DNA of 64,000 nt from Virgifigura sp964551315. Its GTDB lineage: Bacteria; Pseudomonadota; Alphaproteobacteria; Dongiales; Dongiaceae. The notes beneath the pieces were generated by a model. It was not told the origin of the DNA and searched no databases. It saw nothing but the letters and a program-made list of their open reading frames with translations. Numbering within the stretch: position 1 is the first letter of the stretch; every line of letters begins with the position of its first letter. The stretch lies in the NCBI GenBank assembly GCA_964551315.1, contig CAZKCM010000007.1, positions 33,945 through 97,944 of the forward strand, given 5' to 3'. Both the position numbers and the translations under genes were made by a program. Positions 25,707 to 34,646 of this stretch are shown here, piece after piece.

Positions 25707-26819
25707 TCACGCCGAGATGAGGGCCAGGTACTGGTCCAGCGTCTTCGAGTAGTTCTCGGCGTACCAGTCCACGTTGAGGACGATCTGCTTGGCCATATTC
25801 TCCGGCGCCACGCAGTTGTGGCGCGCCTGATCCGCGGGGATGAGGGAATCGGTCGCTGGGTTGGCGGGGCCTTGGCCGAGCATTTCGAACATGACGAGCT
25901 GGCGCTCCGGCGCCTGCGTGGAGGCGAGGAAGTCCATCGCCGCTTCCCGGCCGCCGGGGTTGTTCGCCATCACGCCGAGGGCGCCGGGAGAGAGCAGACC
26001 CTGATTCCACACATACTTGATTCGACCGCCGGACTCCTCCTCGAGCAGCTTGGCGCGCGTGTTCCAGACGATGGCCATCGAGGCCTCGCCGGTGAGCATG
26101 ACCGTCTGGCTCTCGGCGCCGCCGCCCCAGAACGAGATCACGTTGTCCTTGAAGGCGGCGAGCTTCTTGTGCGCCCGCTCGATGTCGAGCGGATAGAGCG
26201 CGTCCGGGGCCACACCGTCGGCGAGCAGCGCCGCCTCCCAGCTCGAACAGCCCCACTTGTACATCGCGCGATTGCCGGGGAATCGCTCGACGTCAAAGAA
26301 GTCGGCCATCGTCGCCGGCGCGTCATCGCCGTACAGCTCGGAATCATAGGCGATGACGTAGCTGAAGAAGTAGGTGGACAGGGCGTATTCCCAGACGAAG
26401 CCGGGCCGGACCTTCGACCTGTCGACGACGGAGTAGTCGATCGGCTGCAGATAGCCCTGCTTGCCCAGCGTCATCGCCGAGAACGAGTCGATGTCGAGGA
26501 TGTCCCAGGTGACCCGGCCGCTCCTGGCCTGCGCCGTGATCGCGCCTTCGGTCGGGCCGGACCCATCCATCTTCACCGGGATGCCGGTCTCCTTCGTGAA
26601 CGGCTCGCCATAGGCCTTCGAATAGGCATCGATGGCGTCGCCGCCCCAGTTGACGAGAACGAGCTGCTTGGCCTGCGCATAGGTAAGGTTCGCGCGAAGT
26701 GCCGCGGGAAGCGCGAGAAGCGCGCCGGTTGCCGTGACGAAGCTTCGCCGGCTGATGCGGCCGGATTCAGCTTGCTGAAGAAGGATCTGAAGACAGTCCT
26801 GCCGAAAGCCCTTGGTCAT
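25707..26819 (-). CDS. ABC transporter periplasmic binding protein, PotD/PotF type
   Basis: 370 residues. A twin-arginine signal (ISRRSFVTATGALLALPAAL, about 22-41) indicates export of a folded protein. The mature part starts KQLVLVNWGGDAIDAYSKAY and carries the family-1/spermidine-putrescine-like fold, with WDILDIDSF and MLTGEASMAIVWNTRAKLL. It determines what the importer carries; polyamines, opines or guanidino compounds are all compatible, and the adjacent DDAH-like hydrolase favours the last. Confidence 0.85.
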   Translation of the reverse strand: MTKGFRQDCLQILLQQAESGRISRRSFVTATGALLALPAALRANLTYAQAKQLVLVNWGGDAIDAYSKAYGEPFTKETGIPVKMDGSGPTEGAITAQARSGRVTWDILDIDSFSAMTLGKQGYLQPIDYSVVDRSKVRPGFVWEYALSTYFFSYVIAYDSELYGDDAPATMADFFDVERFPGNRAMYKWGCSSWEAALLADGVAPDALYPLDIERAHKKLAAFKDNVISFWGGGAESQTVMLTGEASMAIVWNTRAKLLEEESGGRIKYVWNQGLLSPGALGVMANNPGGREAAMDFLASTQAPERQLVMFEMLGQGPANPATDSLIPADQARHNCVAPENMAKQIVLNVDWYAENYSKTLDQYLALISA

Positions 26820-26858
26820 TTCCGTTCTCCCTGCTCGCGTTGATTCTTGCCTTCTGTC

Positions 26859-27962
26859 TCAGTGCGTGCCTTGCTCGGACAAGGCGAAGCTGCGCTCGAC
26901 CGGCCAGGTCGCCCACACCTCCGTTCCCGGCCCGACATTCGCGCCCGCGTCGGTGTTGCGCAGTTCGAGCGACAGCTCGGTGCCGCTCCTGGTACGGAGT
27001 TGCAGCACGGAGGTCGCCCCGACATAGATCCGGCTCGCGACCGTCGCGGGGACCGCGTTCCATCCGTCCTCGGCCGGCGGCGTCGTCGAAAGCGCGATGT
27101 ATTCCGGGCGCACCGCGACCATCGCGCCGTTCGCGCCGACGCCGCCCTCGGCCAGGGTCTCCAGCGGGGCCGCCAGGGCGCGGTCCTCGAACTGGCCGCG
27201 CAGAAGCCGGCCTTCGCGGCGCGGCTCGCGCAGCGGAAGGAGGTTGATCCGACCCAGGAACTCCGCGACGAAGCGGTTGACCGGCCTCTCGTACACGACA
27301 TCGGGCCGGCCGATCTGCTGAAGGCGGCCGTGGTCGAATATGGCGACCCGCGTCGACAGTGCGAGCGCCTCCGTCTGGTCATGCGTGACGAAGACGAAGG
27401 TCGCACCGGTTTCCTCATGAAGCCGCTTGATTTCGCTCCGCATCTGCTCCCGCAGGTTCTTGTCGAGCGCCGACAGCGGCTCGTCGAGCAGCAGAACCTT
27501 GGGCTGGAACACCAGCGCGCGCGCCAGCGCGACCCGTTGCTGCTGCCCGCCCGACAGTTGATTGGGCCGCTTGTTCCGATGCGCCTCCAGGCCGACCGTC
27601 GCAAGCATCGCATCGACCCGCCGCTTTCGCTCGGCTGCTCCGATCTTCTGGACCTTCAGCGGGAAGGCGACGTTCTCCGCCACCGTCATATGCGGGAAGA
27701 GTGCGTAGCCCTGAAAGACCATGCCGTACTTCCGCGCCTCGGCCGGTCTTTGGGTTATGTCGATGCCGGATTCCTCGAGACGGCCCGAGGTCGGGGCGAG
27801 GAACCCCGCGAGGATCATCAGGAACGTCGTCTTGCCCGAACCGGACGGGCCGAGCAGCGTCAGGAACTCGCCGCGCTCGATGCTGAGATCGATGCCGTCC
27901 AGGGCCACGAAACGCCCGAACAGCTTGCGGATCGCTATGGCTTGAAGCTGGAGATCCGCCAT
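26859..27962 (-). CDS. ABC transporter ATP-binding protein, PotA type
   Basis: 367 residues: Walker A GPSGSGKTT (about 37-45), Q-loop, signature LSGGQQQRVALARAL, Walker B VLLLDEPLSALD and switch His in VFVTHDQTEAL, followed by a C-terminal TOBE domain (about 280-360). First gene of the importer operon. The 151-base region before it is AT-rich and contains the palindromic element at 28085-28107. Confidence 0.9.
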   Translation of the reverse strand: MADLQLQAIAIRKLFGRFVALDGIDLSIERGEFLTLLGPSGSGKTTFLMILAGFLAPTSGRLEESGIDITQRPAEARKYGMVFQGYALFPHMTVAENVAFPLKVQKIGAAERKRRVDAMLATVGLEAHRNKRPNQLSGGQQQRVALARALVFQPKVLLLDEPLSALDKNLREQMRSEIKRLHEETGATFVFVTHDQTEALALSTRVAIFDHGRLQQIGRPDVVYERPVNRFVAEFLGRINLLPLREPRREGRLLRGQFEDRALAAPLETLAEGGVGANGAMVAVRPEYIALSTTPPAEDGWNAVPATVASRIYVGATSVLQLRTRSGTELSLELRNTDAGANVGPGTEVWATWPVERSFALSEQGTH

Positions 27963-28084
27963 CGCGGCTCCGCCCCTCCCGATTCTTGTTAGGGCCGCCT
28001 CCCGAACCTGCCGGCAAAAGCCGGCATCCTTGCTCTTGTTCCGATTACGCTATTGTGAAACGAATTGGACAACAATCGAATAAT

Positions 28085-28107
28085 TTTCGTCAAACTGTGA
28101 AACGAAA
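28085..28107. promoter_or_regulatory. Probable LysR-type operator before the importer operon
   Basis: TTTCGT and ACGAAA are arranged as an interrupted palindrome; GTGAAACGAA also recurs about 41 bases to the left near 28056. The core TTTTCGTCAA reappears at 29112-29121 in the intergenic region upstream of the LysR gene and the M20 gene, suggesting a shared regulator. Confidence 0.4.
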
Positions 28108-28113
28108 TTTGTC

Positions 28114-29052
28114 TTATAAGCCCGAAGCCGCCGCCTTGGTGACGGGCGCCTCCCTGGCGAAGGGGGCTCCAAGGTCTTCGGACAGCTTGTCCTTGAGCCA
28201 AGTCCGGAACGCGGCGGCGGCGGGCTGGTCCACGACGTCGTGCTCGGCCACGAGATAGTAGGAACCCGTGCCCGAGATTCTGGTGGCGAACGGCCGGACG
28301 AGGTGCCCCTGGCGCAGCGCCTGGGCGCAGATCAGGTTATCGCCCATCGCCATGCCTTGGCCTGCCATCGCGGCCGAGATCACGAAGTGAATGTCCGAGA
28401 AATAGATGCCGGAATCGGGATCGACCGAGCGCGTGCGCACCGCGGCGAGCCAGCGCCGCCAGTCCGTCGGGTCGATCAGGTGGAGGAGCGTGCAGCGGGC
28501 GAGATCCTCCGGGCCGCCGAGGCCGCCGACCTTGTTGAGCAGGCCCGGACCGCAGACCGGAAAGAAATCGGGCGAAGCCAGCAACTCGACCCATCGGTCC
28601 GGCCAGTCGCCGTGGCCAAAGACAATGTAGACCTGGGCGGCCCCCGTCGTCACGTCGGCAAGATGGGCGGGCCGGATGATCTCGAGCTGCAGGTCGGGGT
28701 GCAGCCGATGGAAGTCGTCGATGTGTCGGCACAGCCAATAGGTGCAGAAGCCCGAAACGCAGCCGATGCGCAGCGTTCCGTCCAGCGAGGTCTCGCCGGC
28801 CGCGCTCGGCGGCTCGTGCAGAAGGGTGAACGCCCTCTGGATCTGGCGTGCGTATCGCCGGCCGGCGGGGGTGAGGGCGATCCCCCGGCCGTCGCGCTTG
28901 ACGAGCTTTGCCCCGAGCTCCTGCTCGAGGAAGCGGAGTTGATGGCTGATCGCGCTGCGGGTGAGGTTGAGCTCGGCGGCCGCTTTCGAGACGCTGCCAA
29001 GCCTTGCGGCGGCCTCAAACGCCCTGAGCGCATTCATCGACGGCAGGCGCAT
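28114..29052 (-). CDS. LysR-family transcriptional regulator (GcvA-like)
   Basis: 312 residues. N-terminal winged helix-turn-helix (ALRAFEAAARLGSVSKAAAE, LNLTRSAISHQLRFLEQELG, about 9-47) and a periplasmic-binding-protein-like effector domain with TLRIGCVSGFCTYWLCRHI. The short form starting MRLPSMNALRAFE agrees with relatives; the frame is open far upstream but not meaningful. It sits between the importer operon and the divergent M20 amidohydrolase, so it is the natural candidate regulator of both. Confidence 0.88.
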   Translation of the reverse strand: MRLPSMNALRAFEAAARLGSVSKAAAELNLTRSAISHQLRFLEQELGAKLVKRDGRGIALTPAGRRYARQIQRAFTLLHEPPSAAGETSLDGTLRIGCVSGFCTYWLCRHIDDFHRLHPDLQLEIIRPAHLADVTTGAAQVYIVFGHGDWPDRWVELLASPDFFPVCGPGLLNKVGGLGGPEDLARCTLLHLIDPTDWRRWLAAVRTRSVDPDSGIYFSDIHFVISAAMAGQGMAMGDNLICAQALRQGHLVRPFATRISGTGSYYLVAEHDVVDQPAAAAFRTWLKDKLSEDLGAPFAREAPVTKAAASGL

Positions 29053-29111
29053 GATCCGCTTCCCGAGCCGACTGTGTAAAAGAGTTTGCCAAACCTCGCC
29101 GATCTTTTCAC

Positions 29112-29121
29112 TTTTCGTCAA
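29112..29121. promoter_or_regulatory. Second copy of the TTTTCGTCAA element
   Basis: Lies in the 123-base AT-rich spacer between the divergent LysR and M20 amidohydrolase genes and matches the core of the element at 28084-28093. Probable autoregulatory/target site of the LysR protein. Confidence 0.35.
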
Positions 29122-29175
29122 GTTCAACTCAAGGATCAATAGGTGGCACCGGGACTCGGCGGCGAGGAGGATGCA

Positions 29176-30762
29176 ATGTCGAACGCCAAGGCGACGGCCT
29201 TTGCCTGGGTCGAGGAGAACCGGCCGGACTGGTCGGACTGGACTCGAACCATCTGGGACTTTGGCGAGACCGCCTGGCGCGAGTATCGCTCGGTGGATTT
29301 CTATGTCGATCTTCTGTCCTCGGAAGGCTTCTCGGTCGAAAAGGGCTCGGCCGGCATGCCGACGGCCTTCTGTGCCGTCTGGGACAATGGTCCGGGCCCG
29401 ACGATCGGCGGTTATGCCGAATATGACGGCGTTCCGGGCAACTGCCAGGCGGCCGACACGGTGAAGCGTCCGCGCGACGGGCTGGGACCCGACGCCGGCG
29501 GCCACACCGACCCCCATTCGGCGCTGGGCGTCGGCGCGCTCGCCGGTTTCCTCGCCGCCAAGCGCGCCATGGAGAGGCATGGCCTGAAGGGGCGGCTCAA
29601 GTTCCTGGGCGAGCCCGCAGAGAAGTTGCGCGGCTCGAAGCCCATCCACGCGGCGCGCGGCTATTACGACGACCTCGACGCCGCGATCAGCTTCCATCCC
29701 TTCTACATGCTGCCCCTGTGCAACACCGTGCGCTGGGACACGCATTGCGGCGCCGCCTACGCGATGGTCTACACCTTCACCTGCGACGCGCCGGAAACCT
29801 GGCTCGCGGCGGCAACCGACTCGCCGATTCCGGCGGCGCACGCGGCGCCGCGTGCGCCGGGCGCCAACGACGCGGTGGTGCAGATGTATCTCTCGGCCAA
29901 GGCGCTCAAGGAGCATCTCGCCGGCACCGGTCTCTCCTGGTCGATGAACGAGGCGATCCTCGCCGCGGGTCAGGCGACCGCCGACAACATTCCGGCCCGG
30001 ATGGCGCAGATCCAGTACATCCTGCGCGTGCCGACGCTGGAGATGGCGGAGCACATCACCAAGGGTCTCGACCATTACGCGGACTGCGCGGCCCGCCTCG
30101 CTCATTGCGCCTGGCGGCGGGATTGGGTGTCGAAGTCGCGGCCGGGCCTGGCGAACCACGCGATGGCGCGGGCCACCTACCGGAACCTTGAAATGGTCGG
30201 TGCCCCCCGTTTCGACGGCGAGGCGGTACGCCTCGCCCGGGAGATTCAGCGCAATCTGGGGCTCGAGCCGATGGATAGCCCCTATCTGCCGGCGGTCTCG
30301 GAGCTGATCGCGCCCGAGGAGGCGGAGCGCCGGATCCGCCGGGTCCTACCGCCCGGCCAGATGCACTTCACCTCGGACGACTACACCGAATATTGCTGGC
30401 ACGCCCCGACCGTCCGGCTCTATGTCGGGCGGCCGGCCCTCAAGCCGGCGCATCCCGGCCACGCCTATCCGGCCTGGGTGATGAATGCGCTGGGCGGCCT
30501 TTCGCCCTGCATCGATCCGATGACCGAGGTCGCCGCCAAGACCATCGCCGCGACGATCCTCGACCTCGTGACCGACGAGGCCCTCCTGGCCGCGGCCAAG
30601 GCGGAGTTCGTCGATCGCACCGGCGGCGGCGTCGGCGGCAGCCGCTGGATTCCGCCGCTTGCCGACTACGACCCGCCGATCCACTTCCCCTGGCCGGAAT
30701 ACGTCACCACCGCGCGCGGCCGCGACTGGGTCATTCCCGCGCCGCCGCGGGACGGGGCGTAA
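29176..30762 (+). CDS. M20-family amidohydrolase, AbgB-like
   Basis: 528 residues. The N-terminal IWDFGETAWREYRSVDFYVD and GGYAEYDGVPG, GHTDPHSALGVGAL and EPAEKLRGSKPIHAARGYYD match the aminobenzoyl-glutamate hydrolase B type of zinc-dependent M20 peptidases. The usual GHGCGHN metal motif appears as AGGHTDPHSA, so one or more ligands differ. Probably cleaves an amide bond of an imported N-acyl amino acid or related compound. GAGGAGG precedes ATG 29176; a nearby ATG at 29171 is out of frame. Divergent from the LysR gene; DadA converges 10 bases after its stop. Confidence 0.78.
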   Translation: MSNAKATAFAWVEENRPDWSDWTRTIWDFGETAWREYRSVDFYVDLLSSEGFSVEKGSAGMPTAFCAVWDNGPGPTIGGYAEYDGVPGNCQAADTVKRPRDGLGPDAGGHTDPHSALGVGALAGFLAAKRAMERHGLKGRLKFLGEPAEKLRGSKPIHAARGYYDDLDAAISFHPFYMLPLCNTVRWDTHCGAAYAMVYTFTCDAPETWLAAATDSPIPAAHAAPRAPGANDAVVQMYLSAKALKEHLAGTGLSWSMNEAILAAGQATADNIPARMAQIQYILRVPTLEMAEHITKGLDHYADCAARLAHCAWRRDWVSKSRPGLANHAMARATYRNLEMVGAPRFDGEAVRLAREIQRNLGLEPMDSPYLPAVSELIAPEEAERRIRRVLPPGQMHFTSDDYTEYCWHAPTVRLYVGRPALKPAHPGHAYPAWVMNALGGLSPCIDPMTEVAAKTIAATILDLVTDEALLAAAKAEFVDRTGGGVGGSRWIPPLADYDPPIHFPWPEYVTTARGRDWVIPAPPRDGA

Positions 30763-30772
30763 TCTTCCGCTG

Positions 30773-32029
30773 TCACCGGCGATACCGGCCGATCGTCAGG
30801 CCGGAAATGTCGATGCTCGGGACCGCGTTCGAGATGATCTCGGCGACGAGCCGGCCGGCGCCACAGGCCATCGTCCAGCCAAGGGTGCCGTGCCCGGTGT
30901 TCAGGAACAGGTTCCGGAACGGCGTGGTGCCGATGATGGGCGGGCCGTCCGGCGTCATCGACCGAAGCCCGGTCCAGAACTCGGCCCGCGATTCGTCGCC
31001 GCCTTTGGGGAAGAGGTCCCGGACGACGTCGGCGATCATCCGGCACCGCGATTTGGTGAGGGTCAGGTCGTATCCGGTGAGCTCCGCCGTGCCGGCGGCG
31101 CGGATCCGGTCGCCGAGGCGCGTGATCGCGACCTTGTGGCGCTCGTCCATGATCGTCGATGTCGGCGACGCCGCGGGATCGGTGATCGGGATCGTCACGG
31201 AATAGCCCTTCACCGGATAGACGGGAATCGCGACTCCCAGGCGGCGCAGGAGAAGCGGCGTGTAGCTGCCCATGGCCAGCAGGTAGGCATCGCCTTCCAG
31301 CGGTCCGGCCGTGGTCTCCAGCCGCGTGATGCGGTTGCCGTCCAACCGGATGTCGCGCACGGTTACGCCGTAGCGGAAGCTTGCGCCCCGCTGCTCCGTC
31401 AGCGCGGCCAGCGCCTGCGTAAACTTGAAACAGTCCCCGGTCTCGTCGCCCGGCAGGTGCAGCCCGCCCGCGATCTTGTCCTTCACGGAGCTCAGGCCGG
31501 GTTCGACCTTCAGGCACTCTTCCGGACTCAGCAGTTTGTGAGGCACGTTCCAGCGCCGCAGGATGGCGCTGTCGGCCGCGGCGCCGTCGAGACCCTTCTG
31601 GTCGCGAAAGAGCTGCAGGGTCCCGAGCTGCCGATCGTCATAGGTGAGGCCGAGTTCCCGGCGGAGCTCTCCGAGGCAGGTGTGGCTGAACATCGCCAGC
31701 CGCAGCATCCGCTCCTTGTTCAGCGCGTAGCGCGCGGCGGTGCAGTTGGCCAGCATCGACATGAGCCAGCGCCACATCGTCGGATCGAAGCGCGGCCGTA
31801 TCACCAGCGGCGAGTGACCGGAGAGCATCCAGCCCAATGCCTTCAACGGAATGCCGGGCGCGGCCCAGGGGCTGGCATAGCCCCAGGAGACCTGACCCGC
31901 ATTGGCGAAGCTGGTTTCCAGACCGGGCCCCGGCTGGCGGTCGACGACGACGACCTCGTGCCCGAGGGTCGTCAGGTAATAGGCGCTGGTGACGCCAATG
32001 ACTCCGCTGCCGCAGACGACGACTTTCAT
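30773..32029 (-). CDS. dadA: D-amino acid dehydrogenase
   Basis: 418 residues, close to E. coli DadA. FAD-binding GSGVIGVTSAYYL begins at residue 7; GYASPWAAPGIPLKALGWML and GTLGWTMACGAGRLVAEII near the C-terminus are strong DadA signatures. It oxidises D-amino acids to 2-oxo acids at the inner membrane, feeding electrons to the respiratory chain. AAGGAA stands before the ATG. Alanine racemase lies 59 bases upstream on the same strand, giving the classic alr-dadA pair for L-alanine catabolism through D-alanine. Confidence 0.92.
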   Translation of the reverse strand: MKVVVCGSGVIGVTSAYYLTTLGHEVVVVDRQPGPGLETSFANAGQVSWGYASPWAAPGIPLKALGWMLSGHSPLVIRPRFDPTMWRWLMSMLANCTAARYALNKERMLRLAMFSHTCLGELRRELGLTYDDRQLGTLQLFRDQKGLDGAAADSAILRRWNVPHKLLSPEECLKVEPGLSSVKDKIAGGLHLPGDETGDCFKFTQALAALTEQRGASFRYGVTVRDIRLDGNRITRLETTAGPLEGDAYLLAMGSYTPLLLRRLGVAIPVYPVKGYSVTIPITDPAASPTSTIMDERHKVAITRLGDRIRAAGTAELTGYDLTLTKSRCRMIADVVRDLFPKGGDESRAEFWTGLRSMTPDGPPIIGTTPFRNLFLNTGHGTLGWTMACGAGRLVAEIISNAVPSIDISGLTIGRYRR

Positions 32030-32088
32030 GTTCCTTGCAATCCCAGATTCGTTTCGCACACCCGCGGCCACGGCGGGGCGCTTGTTCC

Positions 32089-33312
32089 TCAGGTCGAGTC
32101 CGTCCGGTAGACGCGGTGGAAGCGGTGGCCCAGGCGGGTCAGGATCTCGTAGCCGATGGTGCCGGCCTCGGCGGCCACGGAATCGACAGGATGGTCCGGC
32201 CCGATCACCTCGGCGAAGGAGCCGGGGGCGCAGTCCTCGACCGGCACCTCCGTCACATCGACCGTGACGAGGTCCATCGAGACGCGGCCGATGACGGGGG
32301 CGCGGCGGCTGCCGATGCGGACGCTGCCCCGGTTGCCGAGCGACCATGGATATCCGTCGGCATAGCCCAGGGCGAGGGTGGCGACACGCGTGTCTCGCTT
32401 CGCCCGATAGGTGGCGCCGTATCCGACGGGTGCGCCACGGGGAATGTCGCGCAGCTGCAGGATCCGGGCGTGCAGCGTGACCGCGGGGTTCATGGGGTTG
32501 GGCGCGTTGCTGCGCGGATTGAGGCCGTAGAGCGCCGCACCCGGCCGGACAAGGTCCCCGTGATAAACGGGCGGGAGGAAGATCGCGGCGGAGTTCGCCA
32601 GGCTCGTCGGCGTCGCGGGAAGCTGCGCCCGAAGCGCGTCGAAGCGTGCGCGCTGCTCGCCGTTGAGCGGATGGTCCGGCTCGTCGGCGCAGGCGTAGTG
32701 GCTCATGATATGCGTGAGCTTGATCCCCGAAAGGCGATCCGGCTGCTCCGCCAGGCGCGCCACCTCATCGGCGGTCAGTCCGACACGTGCCATGCCGGTG
32801 TCGAGCTGAAGCAGCGCCGGAAGGCGGCGTCCAAGGTCGCGCGCCAGGGCGGACCACCGCTCGACCGCGCCGAGGTCGTTGAGCACCGGCAGGACGTCAT
32901 ATCGGACGAACTCCGGCTCCGTGCCGGGCATCGCCCCGTTCAGCACGGCGATACGCGCCGACGTCAGAATCCGGCGCAGCGACAACGCCTCTTCCAGATG
33001 GGCGACGAAGAACGACCGTGCGCCCTCGGCCGCCAGGACGGGCGCGACCCGCGTCGCGCCGAGGCCGTAGGCGTCCGCCTTCAGGACCGCGCCGCACACC
33101 GCGCCGGGCGCGAGGCGCCCTCGAAGCAGGCGGTAGTTGGCCGCCACCGCCGCGAGATCGATCGAAAGAACGGCCGCGGCCGACTTCGCCTCGTCCGCGC
33201 CGCCTGTCCTGAACGGAGAAGCGCAAGACACCCCGTCCGACGGCGCGTCCTCGGCGCGGGGCGGCGATATGCCGGACGGTTGCATCGACCGCATGGCGTC
33301 CCGATCACGCAT
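32089..33312 (-). CDS. alr: Alanine racemase (PLP-dependent)
   Basis: 407 residues. PLP lysine K78 in AVLKADAYGLG, TGMARVGL, NSAAIF, the C-terminal catalytic Tyr in VGYGATY and MDLVTVDVT are present. About 45 residues before the first beta-strand (AAVLSIDLAAVAANY) are unusually long and Ser/Pro/Gly-rich; an internal ATG at 33294 or 33285 would shorten this. As dadA follows, the catabolic (DadX) role is likely, although it could also supply D-alanine for cell wall. Two bases separate its start from the stop of the zinc-ribbon GreA/Rnk-like gene. Confidence 0.9.
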   Translation of the reverse strand: MRDRDAMRSMQPSGISPPRAEDAPSDGVSCASPFRTGGADEAKSAAAVLSIDLAAVAANYRLLRGRLAPGAVCGAVLKADAYGLGATRVAPVLAAEGARSFFVAHLEEALSLRRILTSARIAVLNGAMPGTEPEFVRYDVLPVLNDLGAVERWSALARDLGRRLPALLQLDTGMARVGLTADEVARLAEQPDRLSGIKLTHIMSHYACADEPDHPLNGEQRARFDALRAQLPATPTSLANSAAIFLPPVYHGDLVRPGAALYGLNPRSNAPNPMNPAVTLHARILQLRDIPRGAPVGYGATYRAKRDTRVATLALGYADGYPWSLGNRGSVRIGSRRAPVIGRVSMDLVTVDVTEVPVEDCAPGSFAEVIGPDHPVDSVAAEAGTIGYEILTRLGHRFHRVYRTDST

Positions 33313-33314
33313 CG

Positions 33315-33830
33315 TCAGTTCGCCGCTTCGCGCTCGACGTGCCGCAAATAACCGGGCGAATAAGCCACCTCGGCGACGGTCACGCCGGTTGGCATCCCCT
33401 GAAGATCGGTGAAGGGCATCCGATCGCCCGTCGTCAGGCCCAGTAGCGCCACGCCGAGCGGGCTCAGGATAGAGATGTACTGACCGGTCGGCAGATAGCG
33501 GTCGGGATAGACCAGGGTGCGGCATTCGATCCGGTCTTCCCCGTCCAGTTGGAACAGGATCCGGGAATCCATCGTCACCGTCGCGTCTGGCATCTCGCGG
33601 CACACGCTCGCCCGCTCCAGTTCGTCGAACAGGAACTCGGCGACCTGCCGGTTCGAATCGCGATGGGCGGCCGCCAGCGCCCGCAGGCGCGTGTGATCGC
33701 CGGCTGGAACGGAAATCGGCGGCAGGGGGTGATCGGCGGCGTCCGGAGACGTGCCGCAGACGGCGCAGGTGGCCATCGGTTCAACGGACGGAGTCCGGCA
33801 GACCGGGCAGAGACGAGTGTGGTTCGACAT
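33315..33830 (-). CDS. GreA/Rnk C-terminal-domain protein with fused N-terminal zinc ribbon
   Basis: 171 residues. A zinc ribbon (CPVC at about 8-11, CAVC at about 23-26), a helical segment (HTRLRALAAAHRDSNRQVAE) and the FKBP-like domain shared by GreA, GreB and Rnk (ATVTMDSRILFQLDG, LVYPDRYLPTGQYISILSPL, GVALLGLTTGDRMPF). It lacks the GreA coiled coil, so it resembles the nucleoside-diphosphate-kinase regulator Rnk, whose relatives bind RNA polymerase. TGGAGG precedes ATG 33830. One of three paralogues in this 5-kb stretch. Confidence 0.78.
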   Translation of the reverse strand: MSNHTRLCPVCRTPSVEPMATCAVCGTSPDAADHPLPPISVPAGDHTRLRALAAAHRDSNRQVAEFLFDELERASVCREMPDATVTMDSRILFQLDGEDRIECRTLVYPDRYLPTGQYISILSPLGVALLGLTTGDRMPFTDLQGMPTGVTVAEVAYSPGYLRHVEREAAN

Positions 33831-34173
33831 GACAACCTCCAATGGCCCAACGGCGACGCGATCCGCCGCGCATCCGCGATTCTCAAGAGCCGGGAAAGAG
33901 AGCGTGGAGCGATCACCCCCGGACCGCTCGACTGCGCTGCGTCAGTCCGCGATGCGCCGGTCCGGGGCCAAAATGCCTGATTGAAGGCTGCCCGCGCGCA
34001 GGAGGAAGCGAGGTATGGTCCAGGTGGCCATCGCGCGGAAATATAGGAAGGCCCGCAACCATGTCAATTCGGGCCTCGGATATTCAGGCGGGGCCGGTGG
34101 TCGCCCGTTCGGCGATCTCCGTAGAGGCCCTGCCTCTCCACCGAAAGGAGGGGGCGGCAAGGCATGATGGCCG

Positions 34174-34201
34174 GTATCGGGACATGGGTATCGGGACATG
34201 G
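34174..34201. repeat. Tandem duplication, 2 x 14 bp
   Basis: GTATCGGGACATGG occurs twice back to back. Confidence 0.8.
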
Positions 34202-34243
34202 GCGCAGCCACCATGCGGATTTGCCGCGCCGCCTGCTCCACCT

Positions 34244-34277
34244 TCTTACCGGACGACCGGTCTTACCGGACGACCGG
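34244..34277. repeat. Tandem duplication, 2 x 17 bp
   Basis: TCTTACCGGACGACCGG occurs twice back to back; each unit contains the inverted pair CCGG/CCGG. Confidence 0.8.
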
Positions 34278-34325
34278 TTGCTTGCCGGCACCGCAAGCCA
34301 GGCGTGGAGATAACGGGGCCCCCCG

Positions 34326-34352
34326 CAAAAAGGTGCCCCGCCGAGGCGGGGC
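34326..34352 (-). terminator. Rho-independent terminator on the minus strand
   Basis: On the minus strand GCCCCGCC and GGCGGGGC form an 8-bp stem with a 2-base spacer, followed after three bases by TTTTT. It would end transcription coming from the MgtC-like gene, 295 bases upstream. Confidence 0.6.
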
Positions 34353-34646
34353 TTGCGCTCAGTTTGCTATCCGAGGGCGATCCACGATCCTGGGATAGCG
34401 TCGGGCCCTTCCGGTCGAGCCGCGCAGCGGCGATCCGCGTCCAACGCCCAGGCTCGACCATGACAAGTCTACCAATCACCGGCCCGGGCGTCCGCCGCAC
34501 TTCGGGGGCAGCCTCGCGGGATTCGGGGGTGGGCTGGCAATCGATGCGCCCCCGTCCTTTCGAGGGCGGCCTTCGACCGAAGGTGTCGGATCCTTTCGGC
34601 GCCGCGCATGCTGCGCTCAATCCGCTGTTCCGTCGGCCGGCCTCTG

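Larger units (their letters stand above)
33831..34646. other. 816-base region without a supportable gene
   Basis: Between the GreA/Rnk-like gene and the MgtC-like gene (both minus). It holds two short tandem repeats (34174-34201 and 34244-34277) and a minus-strand terminator (34326-34352). Frames here lack family resemblance and ribosome sites. It could hold a decayed gene or a small RNA. Confidence 0.5.

Noticed and set aside
34335..34352. Considered as half of an attachment site or CRISPR-like repeat with the nearby duplications
   Set aside because: Duplications are tandem without spacers and no cas or integrase gene is present; a terminator explains the hairpin.
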